Program-made: the position numbers and the translations under genes | NCBI GenBank assembly: GCA_029263095.1 | Contig: JAJCYA010000086.1 | Location: 1-64,000, forward strand | Origin: Acidimicrobiia bacterium | GTDB taxonomy: Bacteria > Actinomycetota > Acidimicrobiia > Spongiisociales > UBA11373 | Direction: 5' to 3' | Length of the DNA stretch: 64,000 nucleotides | The notes under the pieces: model-generated | Told to the model about the DNA's origin: nothing | Databases searched by the model: none | The model's input: only the letters and a program-made list of their open reading frames with translations | In this document: piece by piece, positions 16,228 to 25,814 of the stretch | How the letters are laid out: every line of letters begins with the position of its first letter | Position numbering within the stretch: position 1 is the stretch's first letter

Positions 16228-17247
16228 ATGACCGTAAAGATCCACTACCAGGAGAACGTCGACTCCCAGCTCATCCGTGGGCGCAAGGTCGCGGTCATCG
16301 GGTATGGCAGCCAAGGCCACGCCCACTCGCTCAACCTCGCAGACTCGGGGGTGGAGGTGGCAGTGGGCCTGCGGCCCTCCTCGCCCTCGGTGAATGCAGC
16401 TCGCGAGGCGGGCCTCGACGTACGGACCCCGGCTGAGGCCGCAGAGTGGGCCGACCTGGTGATGATGCTGGTACCCGATCAGCACATGTCGGACGTCTAC
16501 CGCGATGACGTTGCCCCCCACCTCCAACCCGGCGACGCTCTGTTCTTTGCTCACGGCTTCAACATCCATTTCGGAGAGATAGAGCCCCCCGACGGCGTCG
16601 ATGTAGCGATGGTCGCCCCCAAGGGACCCGGTCATCTGGTACGTCGAACCTATGAGGAGGGGAGCGGCGTTCCCGCCCTGGTTGCAGTGGACAAGGACGC
16701 CTCGGGCTCGGCCATGGATCTGGCCATCTCCTATGCCGACGCCATTGGTGCCACCCGGGCCGGAGTTCTGGAGACGACTTTCCGCGAGGAGACAGAAACC
16801 GATCTGTTCGGCGAGCAGGTGATCCTGTGCGGCGGTGTGTCCGAGCTCGTCAAGGCATCGTTCGAGACGCTGGTAGACGCCGGATACGCCCCGGAATCCG
16901 CCTACTTCGAGTGTCTCCACGAGTTGAAGCTCATCGTCGACCTCCTGTACGAAGGCGGACTGGGCTGGATGCGCCACTCGGTATCCGATACCGCCGAATA
17001 CGGGGATTTCACACGCGGCCCCCGCATCGTCACCGACGAGACCCGCGCCGAAATGCGCCGAATACTCGCCGAGGTCCAATCCGGCCAGTTCGCCAGCGAA
17101 TGGCTCGCCGAACACCGCTCGGGAGCCACCAATCTCGCCGAATACCGCGCACAGGACGCTCAACACCCGATCGAAGAGGTCGGTGGTCGCCTGCGGTCGC
17201 TCATGCCCTTCATGAACCCAAAAAGCCCCCCAGGAGAATCGAAATGA
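16228..17247 (+). CDS. ilvC: Ketol-acid reductoisomerase
   Basis: 339 residues, the short class I form. It isomerises and reduces acetolactate using NADPH and Mg. The cofactor loop is [21 protein letters not shown]. The catalytic domain has [14 protein letters not shown] and [19 protein letters not shown] with the metal-binding Asp and Glu residues. ATG 16228 was chosen over an in-frame start at 16207, because AGGAG lies 8-12 bases upstream and the MTVKIHY start is the usual one. The stop overlaps the next start (ATGA). Confidence 0.96.
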   Translation: MTVKIHYQENVDSQLIRGRKVAVIGYGSQGHAHSLNLADSGVEVAVGLRPSSPSVNAAREAGLDVRTPAEAAEWADLVMMLVPDQHMSDVYRDDVAPHLQPGDALFFAHGFNIHFGEIEPPDGVDVAMVAPKGPGHLVRRTYEEGSGVPALVAVDKDASGSAMDLAISYADAIGATRAGVLETTFREETETDLFGEQVILCGGVSELVKASFETLVDAGYAPESAYFECLHELKLIVDLLYEGGLGWMRHSVSDTAEYGDFTRGPRIVTDETRAEMRRILAEVQSGQFASEWLAEHRSGATNLAEYRAQDAQHPIEEVGGRLRSLMPFMNPKSPPGESK

Positions 17248-17600
17248 ACCAACCCATTGCTCGAGTAGCCCAACAGGTCTCTCATCACGTGAGTGAGGGT
17301 CGCATGGTGGCCCCACATACGCCCGAGAGGGTCCCGGCACGCGAACTCACGGTCGAATTCGATCCGGAGCCGTACCCGGAAGTACCCGCAGCGTTCGACG
17401 AGTTCTGCCGGATCACCGAAACCGACGGAAGACTGGTTGGATACAGGGTTCGTCCGGTGGTCGGCGAAGACGACATACGAGCCCGAGTAACCGCCACTGT
17501 GCGTGTGGGTAGTGCGTCGTTCGTCGGCCACGCTGTAGCCGATGATGTTGTCGCCGGCTCCGTCGAGGCGTTCGCCGCCGCAGTAGCCCAAGTCGCGTAG
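17244..17600 (+). CDS. Stand-alone LeuA dimer/regulatory-like domain
   Basis: 118 residues. The first 40 are extended and polar. The second half reads [26 protein letters not shown], then [28 protein letters not shown]. This strand-strand-helix pattern aligns by eye with the C-terminal allosteric domain of actinobacterial 2-isopropylmalate synthase (LeuA), whose end reads like VGGRTxWGVGIxxxIxxASLRAVVSAVNR. No catalytic LeuA gene is in the window. It is embedded between ilvC (ATGA overlap) and leuB (7-base gap), so it is co-expressed with them. A role in leucine feedback is possible but unproved. Confidence 0.65.
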   Translation: MNQPIARVAQQVSHHVSEGRMVAPHTPERVPARELTVEFDPEPYPEVPAAFDEFCRITETDGRLVGYRVRPVVGEDDIRARVTATVRVGSASFVGHAVADDVVAGSVEAFAAAVAQVA

Positions 17601-17607
17601 GCCACAG

Positions 17608-18654
17608 ATGCGCATCGGCGTCGTACCTGGAGACGGCACTGGGCCGGAAGTCGTCGCCGAGGCATTGAAGGTGCTCGACAGGGCAGCACGTCGATTCGAT
17701 CTGACACTCGACTACGAGCACTTCGACATCGGAGGAGAGCAGTACCTGCGCACTGGTGCAGTTCTCCCCGACGGAGTACTCGACTCTTTGGCAAAGGTCG
17801 ATGCCATCATGTTCGGCGCCATCGGACATCCCGAGGTCGTCCCGGGGGTCCTCGAGCGAGGGATCATCTTGCGCCTGCGCCGCGAGTTCGATCAATACAT
17901 CAATCTCAGACCGGTCAAGCTCTACCCGGGTGTTACCGGACCACTAGCGGGAAAGGATCACCGCGACATCGATTTCGTGGTGGTCAGAGAAAACACAGAA
18001 GGCCTCTACGTCGGAGCCGGCGGATTCACGCACCGAGGAACCAGCCACGAGGTGGCGATCGAGGAGTCTGTGAACACACGCTTCGGCGTCGAACGCACCA
18101 TTCGGTTCGCATTTGAACTGGCCTCACAACGCCAACGACGTCACATCACGTTCTGCGGAAAGACCAATGTCCTGGTGCACTCCCACGACTTGTGGATGAG
18201 GGTGTTCGAGGAGGTGGGAGCCGACTACGAGAATGTCGAACGGGCGTACGCCAACGTCGACGCCGTTTGCGCTTGGATGGTGCAGAGTCCAGAGCGATTC
18301 GACGTGGTCGTCACCGACAACATGTTCGGAGACATCATCACCGACCTAGGCGCCGCAATCCAGGGTGGTCTTGGTGTCGCGGCGGGGGCCAACCTCAACC
18401 CCGAAGGGGTATCGATGTTCGAGCCGATCGGAGGTACAGCGCCTGATGTCGCCGGAGCCGGAAAGATCAATCCGTTGGCAGCGATCGGAGCCGCCGGAAT
18501 GCTGCTGACCTACAACGGTCGACCTGAGGCAGGGGCTGCCATCGAGGCCGCCGTGGCCGAAGTCGCCGGCTCCCTCCCCTCGCTGGCCGCCGGGGAGATG
18601 GGAATGCAAACCTCCGAGGTAGGCGATCGCGTCGGTGAACTGATATCTCAATGA
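17608..18654 (+). CDS. leuB: 3-isopropylmalate dehydrogenase
   Basis: 348 residues. It oxidises and decarboxylates 3-isopropylmalate with NAD and Mg. The start [21 protein letters not shown], the region [59 protein letters not shown] with the metal Asp residues, and [22 protein letters not shown] are all present. The NAD-side loop after GTAPD is the IPMDH type. Tartrate or D-malate dehydrogenases are close relatives, but the operon supports LeuB. Confidence 0.93.
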   Translation: MRIGVVPGDGTGPEVVAEALKVLDRAARRFDLTLDYEHFDIGGEQYLRTGAVLPDGVLDSLAKVDAIMFGAIGHPEVVPGVLERGIILRLRREFDQYINLRPVKLYPGVTGPLAGKDHRDIDFVVVRENTEGLYVGAGGFTHRGTSHEVAIEESVNTRFGVERTIRFAFELASQRQRRHITFCGKTNVLVHSHDLWMRVFEEVGADYENVERAYANVDAVCAWMVQSPERFDVVVTDNMFGDIITDLGAAIQGGLGVAAGANLNPEGVSMFEPIGGTAPDVAGAGKINPLAAIGAAGMLLTYNGRPEAGAAIEAAVAEVAGSLPSLAAGEMGMQTSEVGDRVGELISQ

Positions 18655-20057
18655 CAGTGCCCCGCACCCTCTTTCAGAAAGTGTGGGACGACCACGTCGT
18701 GGTAGCTGGGAAGGACCAGCCCGACCTCCTCTTCGTCGATCTCCACCTCGTCCATGAGGTGACTTCGCCACAGGCCTTTGAGGCACTACGAATGGCAGAG
18801 AGGTCGGTCAGCCGCCCCGACCTCACACTTGCCACCGCCGACCACGGCACCCCGACCATCAATCGGGCGGCCGGCATCACCGATCCGCTCTCGCGGCGCC
18901 AAGTGGACACACTCATCACAAATTGCAGTGCCGCGGGAATCACGGCCTTTGGGCTGGACGATCCTCGCAACGGAATCGTCCACGTGATCGGCCCCGAGCA
19001 AGGCTTCACGCAGCCGGGTATGACGATTGTCTGTGGAGACAGTCACACATCGACCCACGGCGCCTTTGGGTCGCTCGCCTTCGGGATCGGCACTTCGGAG
19101 GTCGAGCATGTGCTGGCGACCCAGACGATCCGTCAGCGCAGACCACGCTCGATGGCCATCACCGTCGAAGGAGAACTTCCGTCAGGCGTCACAGCCAAGG
19201 ATCTGATCCTGGGGATCATTGCTCAGATCGGTGTCGGGGGCGGGGCGGGTCACGTGATCGAGTACCGCGGGCCGGCGGTCGCCGGACTCACGATGGAAGA
19301 GCGGATGACCGTCTGCAACATGTCGATCGAGGCCGGAGCCAGAGCAGGACTCATCGCCCCCGACGAGACGACCTTCTCGTATCTCGAGGGACGCCCTCAG
19401 GCCCCAACCGGGGCAGAATGGGAGCGGGCGATCGAGTACTGGACCGGGCTCCCCACCGACGAGGGTGCGGAATTCGACTCGGAGGTGACTGTCGACGCTG
19501 CAGCCCTATCACCGTTCGTCAGTTGGGGGACGAATCCAGCCCAGACCATCCCGGTGACGGCCACGATCCCATCACCCGAAGACTTCGACGACCCGCTCTC
19601 GCGCGATGCGGCTCAGCGAGCCCTCGAATACATGGATCTGGTACCCGGCACCCCGATAACCGACATTGCTATCGATCGGGTATTCATCGGTTCCTGCACC
19701 AATGCCCGTATCGGTGACCTCCGAGCCGCAGCCTCTGTGATCGAGGGGCGCACGGTGCACGACCACGTGTCGGCCATGGTGGTCCCCGGGTCGAGTCAGG
19801 TAAAGCAGGAGGCGGAGGCCGAGGGGCTGGACAGGATCTTCCTCGCGGCAGGTTTCGAGTGGCGCGAACCGGGCTGCTCGATGTGCCTGGGCATGAATGA
19901 CGACGTCCTCTCGCCGGGAGAGCGCTGCGCTTCCACTTCCAACCGCAACTTCGAGGGTCGCCAGGGTCGCGGTGCCCGGACCCACCTTGTGAGTCCCCAG
20001 ATGGCCGCCGCCGCGGCAGTCGCCGGGCACTTCGTCGACGTTCGGGAGGGAGGCTGA
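18651..20057 (+). CDS. leuC: 3-isopropylmalate dehydratase large subunit
   Basis: 468 residues, an aconitase-family subunit that isomerises 2- to 3-isopropylmalate. Three cluster cysteines are in [16 protein letters not shown] (first), [17 protein letters not shown] (second) and the GCSMCLGMN pair (third). [15 protein letters not shown] and the His-rich ADHGTPT near the N-terminus match LeuC. ATG overlaps the leuB stop (ATGA). It acts with LeuD, encoded next. Confidence 0.95.
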   Translation: MTVPRTLFQKVWDDHVVVAGKDQPDLLFVDLHLVHEVTSPQAFEALRMAERSVSRPDLTLATADHGTPTINRAAGITDPLSRRQVDTLITNCSAAGITAFGLDDPRNGIVHVIGPEQGFTQPGMTIVCGDSHTSTHGAFGSLAFGIGTSEVEHVLATQTIRQRRPRSMAITVEGELPSGVTAKDLILGIIAQIGVGGGAGHVIEYRGPAVAGLTMEERMTVCNMSIEAGARAGLIAPDETTFSYLEGRPQAPTGAEWERAIEYWTGLPTDEGAEFDSEVTVDAAALSPFVSWGTNPAQTIPVTATIPSPEDFDDPLSRDAAQRALEYMDLVPGTPITDIAIDRVFIGSCTNARIGDLRAAASVIEGRTVHDHVSAMVVPGSSQVKQEAEAEGLDRIFLAAGFEWREPGCSMCLGMNDDVLSPGERCASTSNRNFEGRQGRGARTHLVSPQMAAAAAVAGHFVDVREGG

Positions 20058-20659
20058 TGGACCCGATCCGAAGGGTCTCCGGCACAATGGCCCCATTGCC
20101 GCGGGCTCAAGTGGATACCGATCAGATCATCCCCAAGCAGTTCCTCAAGCGCATTGAGCGCACCGGGTACGGGGAGTTCCTCTTCTTCGACTGGGCTCAG
20201 GATGCCGAAAGTGAAAAGGACCCCGATTTCGTCCTCAACCGCCCCGAGTACCAGGCTGCGACGGTGCTGGTAGCCGGTCCCGATTTTGGTACCGGCTCGT
20301 CTCGCGAGCACGCCCCATGGGCCCTGGCCGACTGGGGGTTCAGAGCCGTCATCGCCTCGTCATTTGGCGACATATTCCGGACGAATTGCTACAAGATCGG
20401 CCTGCTCGCCGTGGAACTGCCCCAGCAAACGGTTGCAACCCTTTTGACGCTCGCCGCCCAAGACCCAGACGCCGTGATCGACTTGGATCTGGAACAACAA
20501 CGAGCCACAGCGGCGGGGATCGATGATCCGTTCGAGATCGACGCCTTTGCCAAGCACATGCTGATGAACGGATTGGACGAGATCGGGGTGACGCTGCTCG
20601 AAGCGGAGGCCATCGTCCAGTACGACACCGGAAGGCCTTCCTTTAAGCCAAAGATCTAG
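20057..20659 (+). CDS. leuD: 3-isopropylmalate dehydratase small subunit
   Basis: 200 residues, the swivel domain of isopropylmalate isomerase. Motifs: ADTDQIIPKQFLKRIERTGYG-like RAQVDTDQIIPKQFLK near the start, NRPEYQAATVLVAGPDFGTGSSREHAPWAL, and FRAVIASSFGDIFRTNCYKIGLL. It overlaps leuC by one base (TGATG). Its TAG stop shares CTAG with the TAG of ilvE on the other strand, so the two genes meet without a gap. Confidence 0.95.
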   Translation: MDPIRRVSGTMAPLPRAQVDTDQIIPKQFLKRIERTGYGEFLFFDWAQDAESEKDPDFVLNRPEYQAATVLVAGPDFGTGSSREHAPWALADWGFRAVIASSFGDIFRTNCYKIGLLAVELPQQTVATLLTLAAQDPDAVIDLDLEQQRATAAGIDDPFEIDAFAKHMLMNGLDEIGVTLLEAEAIVQYDTGRPSFKPKI

Positions 20660-21561
20660 ACGTAGTCGAGCCAACCTCGGTACTTCTCCAGCTTGCCGCC
20701 GACCGCATCCTGAAACAGCTCCTGGGCACGGCGAGTGACCGTGCCGGGTTCTCCGATCGCCTGATCATCAACCTCTCGAATAGGAGTCACTTCGGCAGCA
20801 GTGCCCGAGAAGAACAGCTCGTCGGCCGCAAAGAGGGCATCAACATCGATCGACTTCTCAATGACCGGATTCCCGTCGTCGGCGAGAAGCGTCATCACCG
20901 AGTCCCGAGTGATCCCGGCCAGACACCCATCCGACAGAGGCGGAGTCATCACCTGGTCATCCTTGACGAGGAACAGGTTCTCCCCTGAACCCTCAGACAC
21001 GTTGCCTTCTGTTGTCAACAAGAGCGCCTCGTCGTAGCCCTCGCGCGTGACCTCCTGGTTGGCCAGGACCGCATTGATGTACGGACCCGTTGCCTTTGCC
21101 GCCGGGAAGGACATAGGTGAGATACGAGCCCAAGGGGAGATCTTCACCCTGATGCCGTTGCGCAGGCCGTCTTCACCGAGGTAGGCGCCCCAGGGAAACA
21201 CGATGATCGCGGTCCGCAGCCGCGCCCCGTCGGGGTTGAGACCGATGGTTCCGGTCTCGTAGAACGTGATCGGCCGGATGTAACACGAGTCGAGCTCATT
21301 GGCGATGATGGTCTCCCGGACCGCAGTGACCAGCTCATCAAGCGAGTGTTCGAGCGGCATCGAGTATGCCCCCGCTGAAACCGTCAGACGCTCCATGTGA
21401 TCGCGCAATCTGAAGACGGCCGTGCCGTCATCATTCCCATAGGCCCGGATCCCCTCGAAGACTCCGGTGCCGTAGTGCAGACCGTGGGTGAGTACGTGGA
21501 CATTGGCCTCGGCCCAGGGGACGAGTTCACCATCCATCCAAATGCTCTTCGTCGGCTCCAT
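20656..21561 (-). CDS. ilvE: Branched-chain amino acid aminotransferase
   Basis: 301 residues, a PLP fold type IV aminotransferase giving the last step of valine, leucine and isoleucine synthesis. Features: LTHGLHYGTGVFEGIRAY near residue 25, the PLP Lys in FPAAKATGPYINAVLANQE, YDEALLLTTEGNVSEGSGENLFLVKD, and the C-terminal FFSGTAAEVTPIREVD. GGAGAAGGA lies before the ATG. It is convergent with leuD, which puts all branched-chain genes but leuA and ilvA in one locus. Confidence 0.94.
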   Translation of the reverse strand: MEPTKSIWMDGELVPWAEANVHVLTHGLHYGTGVFEGIRAYGNDDGTAVFRLRDHMERLTVSAGAYSMPLEHSLDELVTAVRETIIANELDSCYIRPITFYETGTIGLNPDGARLRTAIIVFPWGAYLGEDGLRNGIRVKISPWARISPMSFPAAKATGPYINAVLANQEVTREGYDEALLLTTEGNVSEGSGENLFLVKDDQVMTPPLSDGCLAGITRDSVMTLLADDGNPVIEKSIDVDALFAADELFFSGTAAEVTPIREVDDQAIGEPGTVTRRAQELFQDAVGGKLEKYRGWLDYV

Positions 21562-21639
21562 TGAGTCCTTCTCCCACGCGATTGGCGGGTCAGGTTAGCG
21601 AGCGTCGCCACCAGGGATGGCACGACCAGCCCGTTGGGA

Positions 21640-21668
21640 TTGGCTCCGACTAAACACTTGTGTAGGAT
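21640..21668 (+). promoter_or_regulatory. Promoter with palindromic operator of the TetR gene
   Basis: TTGGCT (21640-21645) and TAGGAT (21663-21668) are 17 bases apart. A perfect palindrome ACACTTGTGT (21654-21663) fills the spacer up to the -10 box. The -10 ends 7 bases before ATG 21676, so the transcript is predicted to be leaderless. The product is a TetR protein, so autoregulation at this palindrome is likely (inference). Confidence 0.6.
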
Positions 21669-21675
21669 ATTGAAC

Positions 21676-22356
21676 ATGCGTTCAGTCGATCCGCTAGAGG
21701 ACACCTCCCCGGCACCAGACGACCGGACGACTCGAGCGCGCATCCGCGACAGCGCCATTTCGTGCTTTGCCAAGCATGGTGTTGCCGACACGACCGTCCG
21801 CAAGGTGGCCGCTGCCGCCGATGTCTCCCCCGGTTCGGTGATACATCACTTCGGGTCGATGGAGGGGCTCCGTCTCGCCTGCGATCAGCAAGTGGCCGCC
21901 GCCATCCGAGACCGCAAGGGCGAGGCCCTCTCCTCAGGACCGCAGCTAGACATGCTCGCTTCGCTGAGAAGCGCGGAGTACGGGTCGCTGGCCGCCTATC
22001 TGGCGCAGGTCCTCGCCGAGGACTCGCCAGCGGTCGCCAAGCTGGTGGACGATCTGGTGGCAGATGCAGAGGTCTACCTAGGTCAAGGTGTCGACAGCGG
22101 CATGCTCCGCCCCACAGACGACCCACGGGGCAGGGCAGCAATTGTGGCCTTGTGGAGTCTCGGGGCTCTCGTGCTCCATCGACACATGGACCGGCTCCTG
22201 GGTGTCGACCTCACCAACCCCGACGTCGCCGCCGACCCGGCATTCCTCAACTACCTGCGACCCGCCGTGGAGGTAATGGGAACCGGACTGTTCACCGATG
22301 CCTTCGCCGCGCAAGCGAAAGAGTCTCTGGACCCTCCCGGGGAGACAGACCAATGA
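21676..22356 (+). CDS. TetR-family transcriptional regulator
   Basis: 226 residues from ATG 21676. The N-terminal TetR helix-turn-helix is RARIRDSAISCFAKHGVADTTVRKVAAAADVSPGSVIHHFGSMEGLRLACDQQV. The ligand domain is unremarkable, with a late FTDAFAAQAKESL end. A longer in-frame TTG start at 21634 overlaps the promoter and was rejected. It leads the operon of the following ABC exporter, so the exported compound or a signal related to it is the likely inducer. Confidence 0.9.
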   Translation: MRSVDPLEDTSPAPDDRTTRARIRDSAISCFAKHGVADTTVRKVAAAADVSPGSVIHHFGSMEGLRLACDQQVAAAIRDRKGEALSSGPQLDMLASLRSAEYGSLAAYLAQVLAEDSPAVAKLVDDLVADAEVYLGQGVDSGMLRPTDDPRGRAAIVALWSLGALVLHRHMDRLLGVDLTNPDVAADPAFLNYLRPAVEVMGTGLFTDAFAAQAKESLDPPGETDQ

Positions 22357-22407
22357 CAACGATGAGTCGGTGACTCCCGATTCACAATCACACACGCAAG
22401 GACAGCT

Positions 22408-23316
22408 ATGACGGCCACAGCAGCAATCGAGACCCGGCAGCTCACCAAGCACTACGGCGATGTCGAAGCCTTGAGGGATCTCGACCTCCGGGTCGAACCG
22501 GGTGAGGTCTTTGGCTTCCTCGGCCCCAACGGTGCCGGGAAGACCACGATGATCCGAACGGTTCTGGATCTGATCCGACCCACTTCAGGTTCGGCCTCGA
22601 TCCTGGGCCACGACTCTCACGACGATGCCGTCGAGATTCGCAACCACATCGGGTACCTACCAAGCGATGTCGCGATGTACCAGAACCTGACGGGGCGAGA
22701 CACCCTCACCTACTTCGCCAACCTCCGTGGCGGCGTCGACTGGGATGGAGTCCGCGATCTTGCGGATCGACTCGACGCAGACCTCGACAAGAAGATCGGT
22801 GACCTATCGTCGGGCAATCGGCAAAAGGTCGGATTGATCCAGGCGTTCATGAATGAGCCCGATTTGCTGATCATGGACGAGCCGAGTTCGGGGCTCGATC
22901 CTCTTGTGCAGCGTGAGTTCCAGAAGATGATGCGCGAGGTCGCGGCCGAAGGCCGAACCGTCTTCCTTTCAAGCCACACGCTCTCGGAGGTACAACGAAT
23001 CGCCGATCGGGTAGGGATCATCCGCCACGGTGTCCTCATCGCGGTTGAAGAGGTGGCCAGCCTGAGATCCAAGGCGATTCGTCGAGTCGATCTCCAATTC
23101 GACACTCCAGTCGACGGCAGTGCCTTCGCGATCATCCCCGGCGTGCGCGATGTGACCGTGGAGAACCACCACGTCACGCTGTCCTTCGATGGCCACATGG
23201 ACGAACTCCTTGCTGTCGCGACCGGTCGGTTCACGCTCCAAGACATCAGCACGCAGGAAGCCGACCTCGAAGAGATCTTTCTGACGTACTACCGGGATGA
23301 GGAGTCGGTGGCCTGA
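22408..23316 (+). CDS. ABC-2 exporter ATP-binding protein
   Basis: 302 residues. Walker A is GPNGAGKTT, the signature is LSSGNRQKVG (NRQKVG variant of LSGGQ), Walker B is LLIMDEPSSGLDP, and the switch His is in SSHTLSEVQ. The C-terminal extension with AIIPGVRDVTVENHHVTLSFDG is typical of DrrA-like drug exporter ATPases. It pairs with the permease that starts at its stop codon. Confidence 0.93.
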   Translation: MTATAAIETRQLTKHYGDVEALRDLDLRVEPGEVFGFLGPNGAGKTTMIRTVLDLIRPTSGSASILGHDSHDDAVEIRNHIGYLPSDVAMYQNLTGRDTLTYFANLRGGVDWDGVRDLADRLDADLDKKIGDLSSGNRQKVGLIQAFMNEPDLLIMDEPSSGLDPLVQREFQKMMREVAAEGRTVFLSSHTLSEVQRIADRVGIIRHGVLIAVEEVASLRSKAIRRVDLQFDTPVDGSAFAIIPGVRDVTVENHHVTLSFDGHMDELLAVATGRFTLQDISTQEADLEEIFLTYYRDEESVA

Positions 23317-24974
23317 TGCTGGCAAACGTATTCACCAAGACGACCCGAGATCGCTGGATCGGTACTGCGATCGCCGGAGGGGCTGTATCTCTCTACCTCT
23401 TGATGGGAGCGGCCATCTACCGCGACATGGACCTCTCCATCTACACCGACATGCCCGAGGTCATGCGAAGCCTCATGGGCATTCCTCAGGGAGCCGACGT
23501 CGCCTCAATGGCGTACAGCGTGATTCTCGGCTTCATCGGGGCGATCACACTGGCATCACTGGCACTGTCAATGGGTTCTGCTTCGATCGCTGGAGAGGAG
23601 AGAGACGGAACCCTTGGCCTCCTCCTCGGCAATCCCAAGCCCCGCACGGCAGTGCTCGTCTCCAAGGCGGGATCGATGGTCTTTCTCATCGGGATGGCTG
23701 TCCTGCTTCTCTGGGGCGGGGGCATCGCGGTTCCCGTATTGCTCAACTTCGATACCGGCGGGCTGTTCCTCGAAGCGATCATCTTCCATCTCTTCATAAA
23801 CGCGATCCTCTACGGATTCATGGCGATGATGATTGGCGCCTGGACCGGTGATCGGACCAAGGCCTCTGGCATCACGGTGGGCGTGATGGTCCTCTCCTAC
23901 TTCGCTGTTGGCCTGCTACCTCTCATCGAGGGTGCTTCCGATCTGGCGAGGTTCTTCCCCTGGTACTACTTCGATTCGAGTGATCCCGTCATGAACGGGG
24001 TCAACTGGGGGCATATCGGCGTTCTCGTCGGACTCTCGGCTGCCTTTGCGATCGCTGCGGTCATCGGGTTGAACCGGCGCGATCTTCGGGAGCAGGCCAT
24101 CGGGGTCACCCTGTTGGATCGTCTTCGGAACCAGCCGATGACCAAGAAGGTAGTTGATCGACTGGCGGGGTCCACCAGAGTCGCCCGCATCTGGATCAAG
24201 ACACTGTCCGAGTACCAGGGAATGCTGATCATCACTGGGTACACGATGTTCCTGATGATGGGCGTCCTCATGGGACCGCTCTACAACTTCATGGACGAGG
24301 CGCTGATCACCTTTAGCGAAAGCGCCCCCGAAGCACTTATGGCGATGGTCGGTAACGCCGATCTCGCCACACCAGAAGGCTGGTATCAGACCGAGACCTT
24401 CAGTCTGATGGGACCGGCCGCGGTCATGCTGGTTGCGGCCACCATCGGAGCGAAGGCTCTGGCCGGCGAGGAAGAGAAGCGCACGATGGGCCTGCTGTTG
24501 GCAAACCCGATCAAGCGCTCCACCGTATTGTTTGAGAAGACGATCGCAATGCTCTGGGCAGCGATGATCACCGGATTCCTCACGTTTGCCGGGGTGGCAT
24601 TGGGCGCCCTCGTCGGGGGACTCGACATGAGCATGGGCAACATCGCCGCCACGTGCGTGCTGATGACGCTGCTGGGCTTGGTGTTCGGCGCGACCGCGTT
24701 GGCGTTGAGCGCCGCGACCGGTCGGGTCAAGGTCGCCACCTACGGGGTGATAGGTCTCGCACTCGTGTTTTGGCTGTTGAACACGATGCTGCCCCTGAGC
24801 GACGGTCTCGCCGGATACGCCAAGTGGTCGCCGTTCTACTACTTCCTGGGGAGCGATCCGCTCGTCAACGGAATGCATTGGGGCCACCTCGGCATCCTGG
24901 CGGCGATCGTCGCAGCCTTGGTCGCACTGGCGGTGGTCCTATTCAACGGTCGCGACATCAGAGAGAATGGATGA
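23316..24974 (+). CDS. ABC-2 exporter permease, internally duplicated
   Basis: 552 residues with about 12 membrane segments in two repeated halves. The first half has SIAGEERDGTLGLLLGNPKPRTAVLVSK and YYFDSSDPVMNGVNWGHIGVL; the second has ALAGEEEKRTMGLLLANPIKRSTVLFEK and YYFLGSDPLVNGMHWGHLGIL. A usual ABC-2 permease has six helices, so this is a head-to-tail fusion of two permease units and could give the whole membrane part of the exporter in one chain. It overlaps the ATPase stop by one base. Confidence 0.9.
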   Translation: MLANVFTKTTRDRWIGTAIAGGAVSLYLLMGAAIYRDMDLSIYTDMPEVMRSLMGIPQGADVASMAYSVILGFIGAITLASLALSMGSASIAGEERDGTLGLLLGNPKPRTAVLVSKAGSMVFLIGMAVLLLWGGGIAVPVLLNFDTGGLFLEAIIFHLFINAILYGFMAMMIGAWTGDRTKASGITVGVMVLSYFAVGLLPLIEGASDLARFFPWYYFDSSDPVMNGVNWGHIGVLVGLSAAFAIAAVIGLNRRDLREQAIGVTLLDRLRNQPMTKKVVDRLAGSTRVARIWIKTLSEYQGMLIITGYTMFLMMGVLMGPLYNFMDEALITFSESAPEALMAMVGNADLATPEGWYQTETFSLMGPAAVMLVAATIGAKALAGEEEKRTMGLLLANPIKRSTVLFEKTIAMLWAAMITGFLTFAGVALGALVGGLDMSMGNIAATCVLMTLLGLVFGATALALSAATGRVKVATYGVIGLALVFWLLNTMLPLSDGLAGYAKWSPFYYFLGSDPLVNGMHWGHLGILAAIVAALVALAVVLFNGRDIRENG

Positions 24975-25031
24975 GTCGGACGGGCGCGCAATCAACGCCC
25001 AGAGTCACCAGATCGAAAACGGAGACGAGAC

Positions 25032-25814
25032 CTAGCGCAGCGTCTCGGTGAAGAAGCACTCCAGCCGGCGGAACCATCGAGCCGCTTGCCCCCATTCGGT
25101 GTGGGTGCCGGGCATCAGCACCAGCTCCTTGGGCCCCTTGAAGGCGTCGTACAGGGCGATCGCAGCTTCTCGGGGGACGAGTTCGTCTTCGTCGGCGTTG
25201 AGAACCAGGACCGGCCTATCCCCAACCTGGGTGGCATAGACGGCCGGATCGGTGACCGCCAAGGCCTGCATTGTCACGGCATCGAGCGGGCCGAACCGGA
25301 TTGGATAGGAGACCCGCGTCGAGCCGGCGATCACGATCGCAGCGGACCGGATCCGATTGTCTACGGCGACCAAAGGCACCCCATAGAGACCCCCCATCGA
25401 AAACCCGGCGAAGCCCACAGGGATCCCCGACCAGCGGGATTCGATCACATCGAGCAGACGTCGTTGGTCTCGTACCCAGCGCACCATCACTTCGACCAGG
25501 GTTCCCACGGGATGCTCCAGAATCCGAGCGTCGCGCCGATCGCCGTGAAATGGGGCGTCCATGCCGACCACCGCAGTGTGGTGACGCGTGAACGACTTGC
25601 CGGACACTTCGATGTAGCGAGCCTTGCGGCTGTTGTCGGCGCCGTGGCCCATAACGACGATGCGGTCGATGCGCTCGGGGAGGTGAGCGTCTACCAGGAC
25701 CCGGTCACCGGCTGATCCCTCCAACGCCCAGGTCTCCACCCGGTAGTGCCGGTGGATGACCTCTCCGACCTGATCCACAGGGGGCGGCGGCGCATACGAG
25801 AAGTCCAGGCTCAC
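25032..25814 (-). CDS. Alpha/beta hydrolase, probable esterase or lipase-like
   Basis: 260 residues. The nucleophile Ser is in VGFAGFSMGGLYGVPL (GxSxG). Catalytic Asp is likely in LNADEDELVPREAA and His in MPGTHTEWG. An HGADN oxyanion region follows strand RIVVMGHG. The lid region (RRDARILEHPVGTLVEVMVRWVRDQRRLLDVIE) is helical. The substrate is unknown. The stop of the PhzF-like gene overlaps this gene's start by ATGA, so the two are co-transcribed. Confidence 0.85.
   Translation of the reverse strand: MSLDFSYAPPPPVDQVGEVIHRHYRVETWALEGSAGDRVLVDAHLPERIDRIVVMGHGADNSRKARYIEVSGKSFTRHHTAVVGMDAPFHGDRRDARILEHPVGTLVEVMVRWVRDQRRLLDVIESRWSGIPVGFAGFSMGGLYGVPLVAVDNRIRSAAIVIAGSTRVSYPIRFGPLDAVTMQALAVTDPAVYATQVGDRPVLVLNADEDELVPREAAIALYDAFKGPKELVLMPGTHTEWGQAARWFRRLECFFTETLR

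Noticed and set aside
16827-17243. Frame upstream of the LeuA-like domain
   Set aside because: It lies out of frame inside ilvC; ATG 17244, overlapping the ilvC stop, is the natural start.
23916-24887. 323-codon minus-strand frame across the ABC permease
   Set aside because: Composition is that of a shadow frame, and the opposite strand encodes a clear permease.
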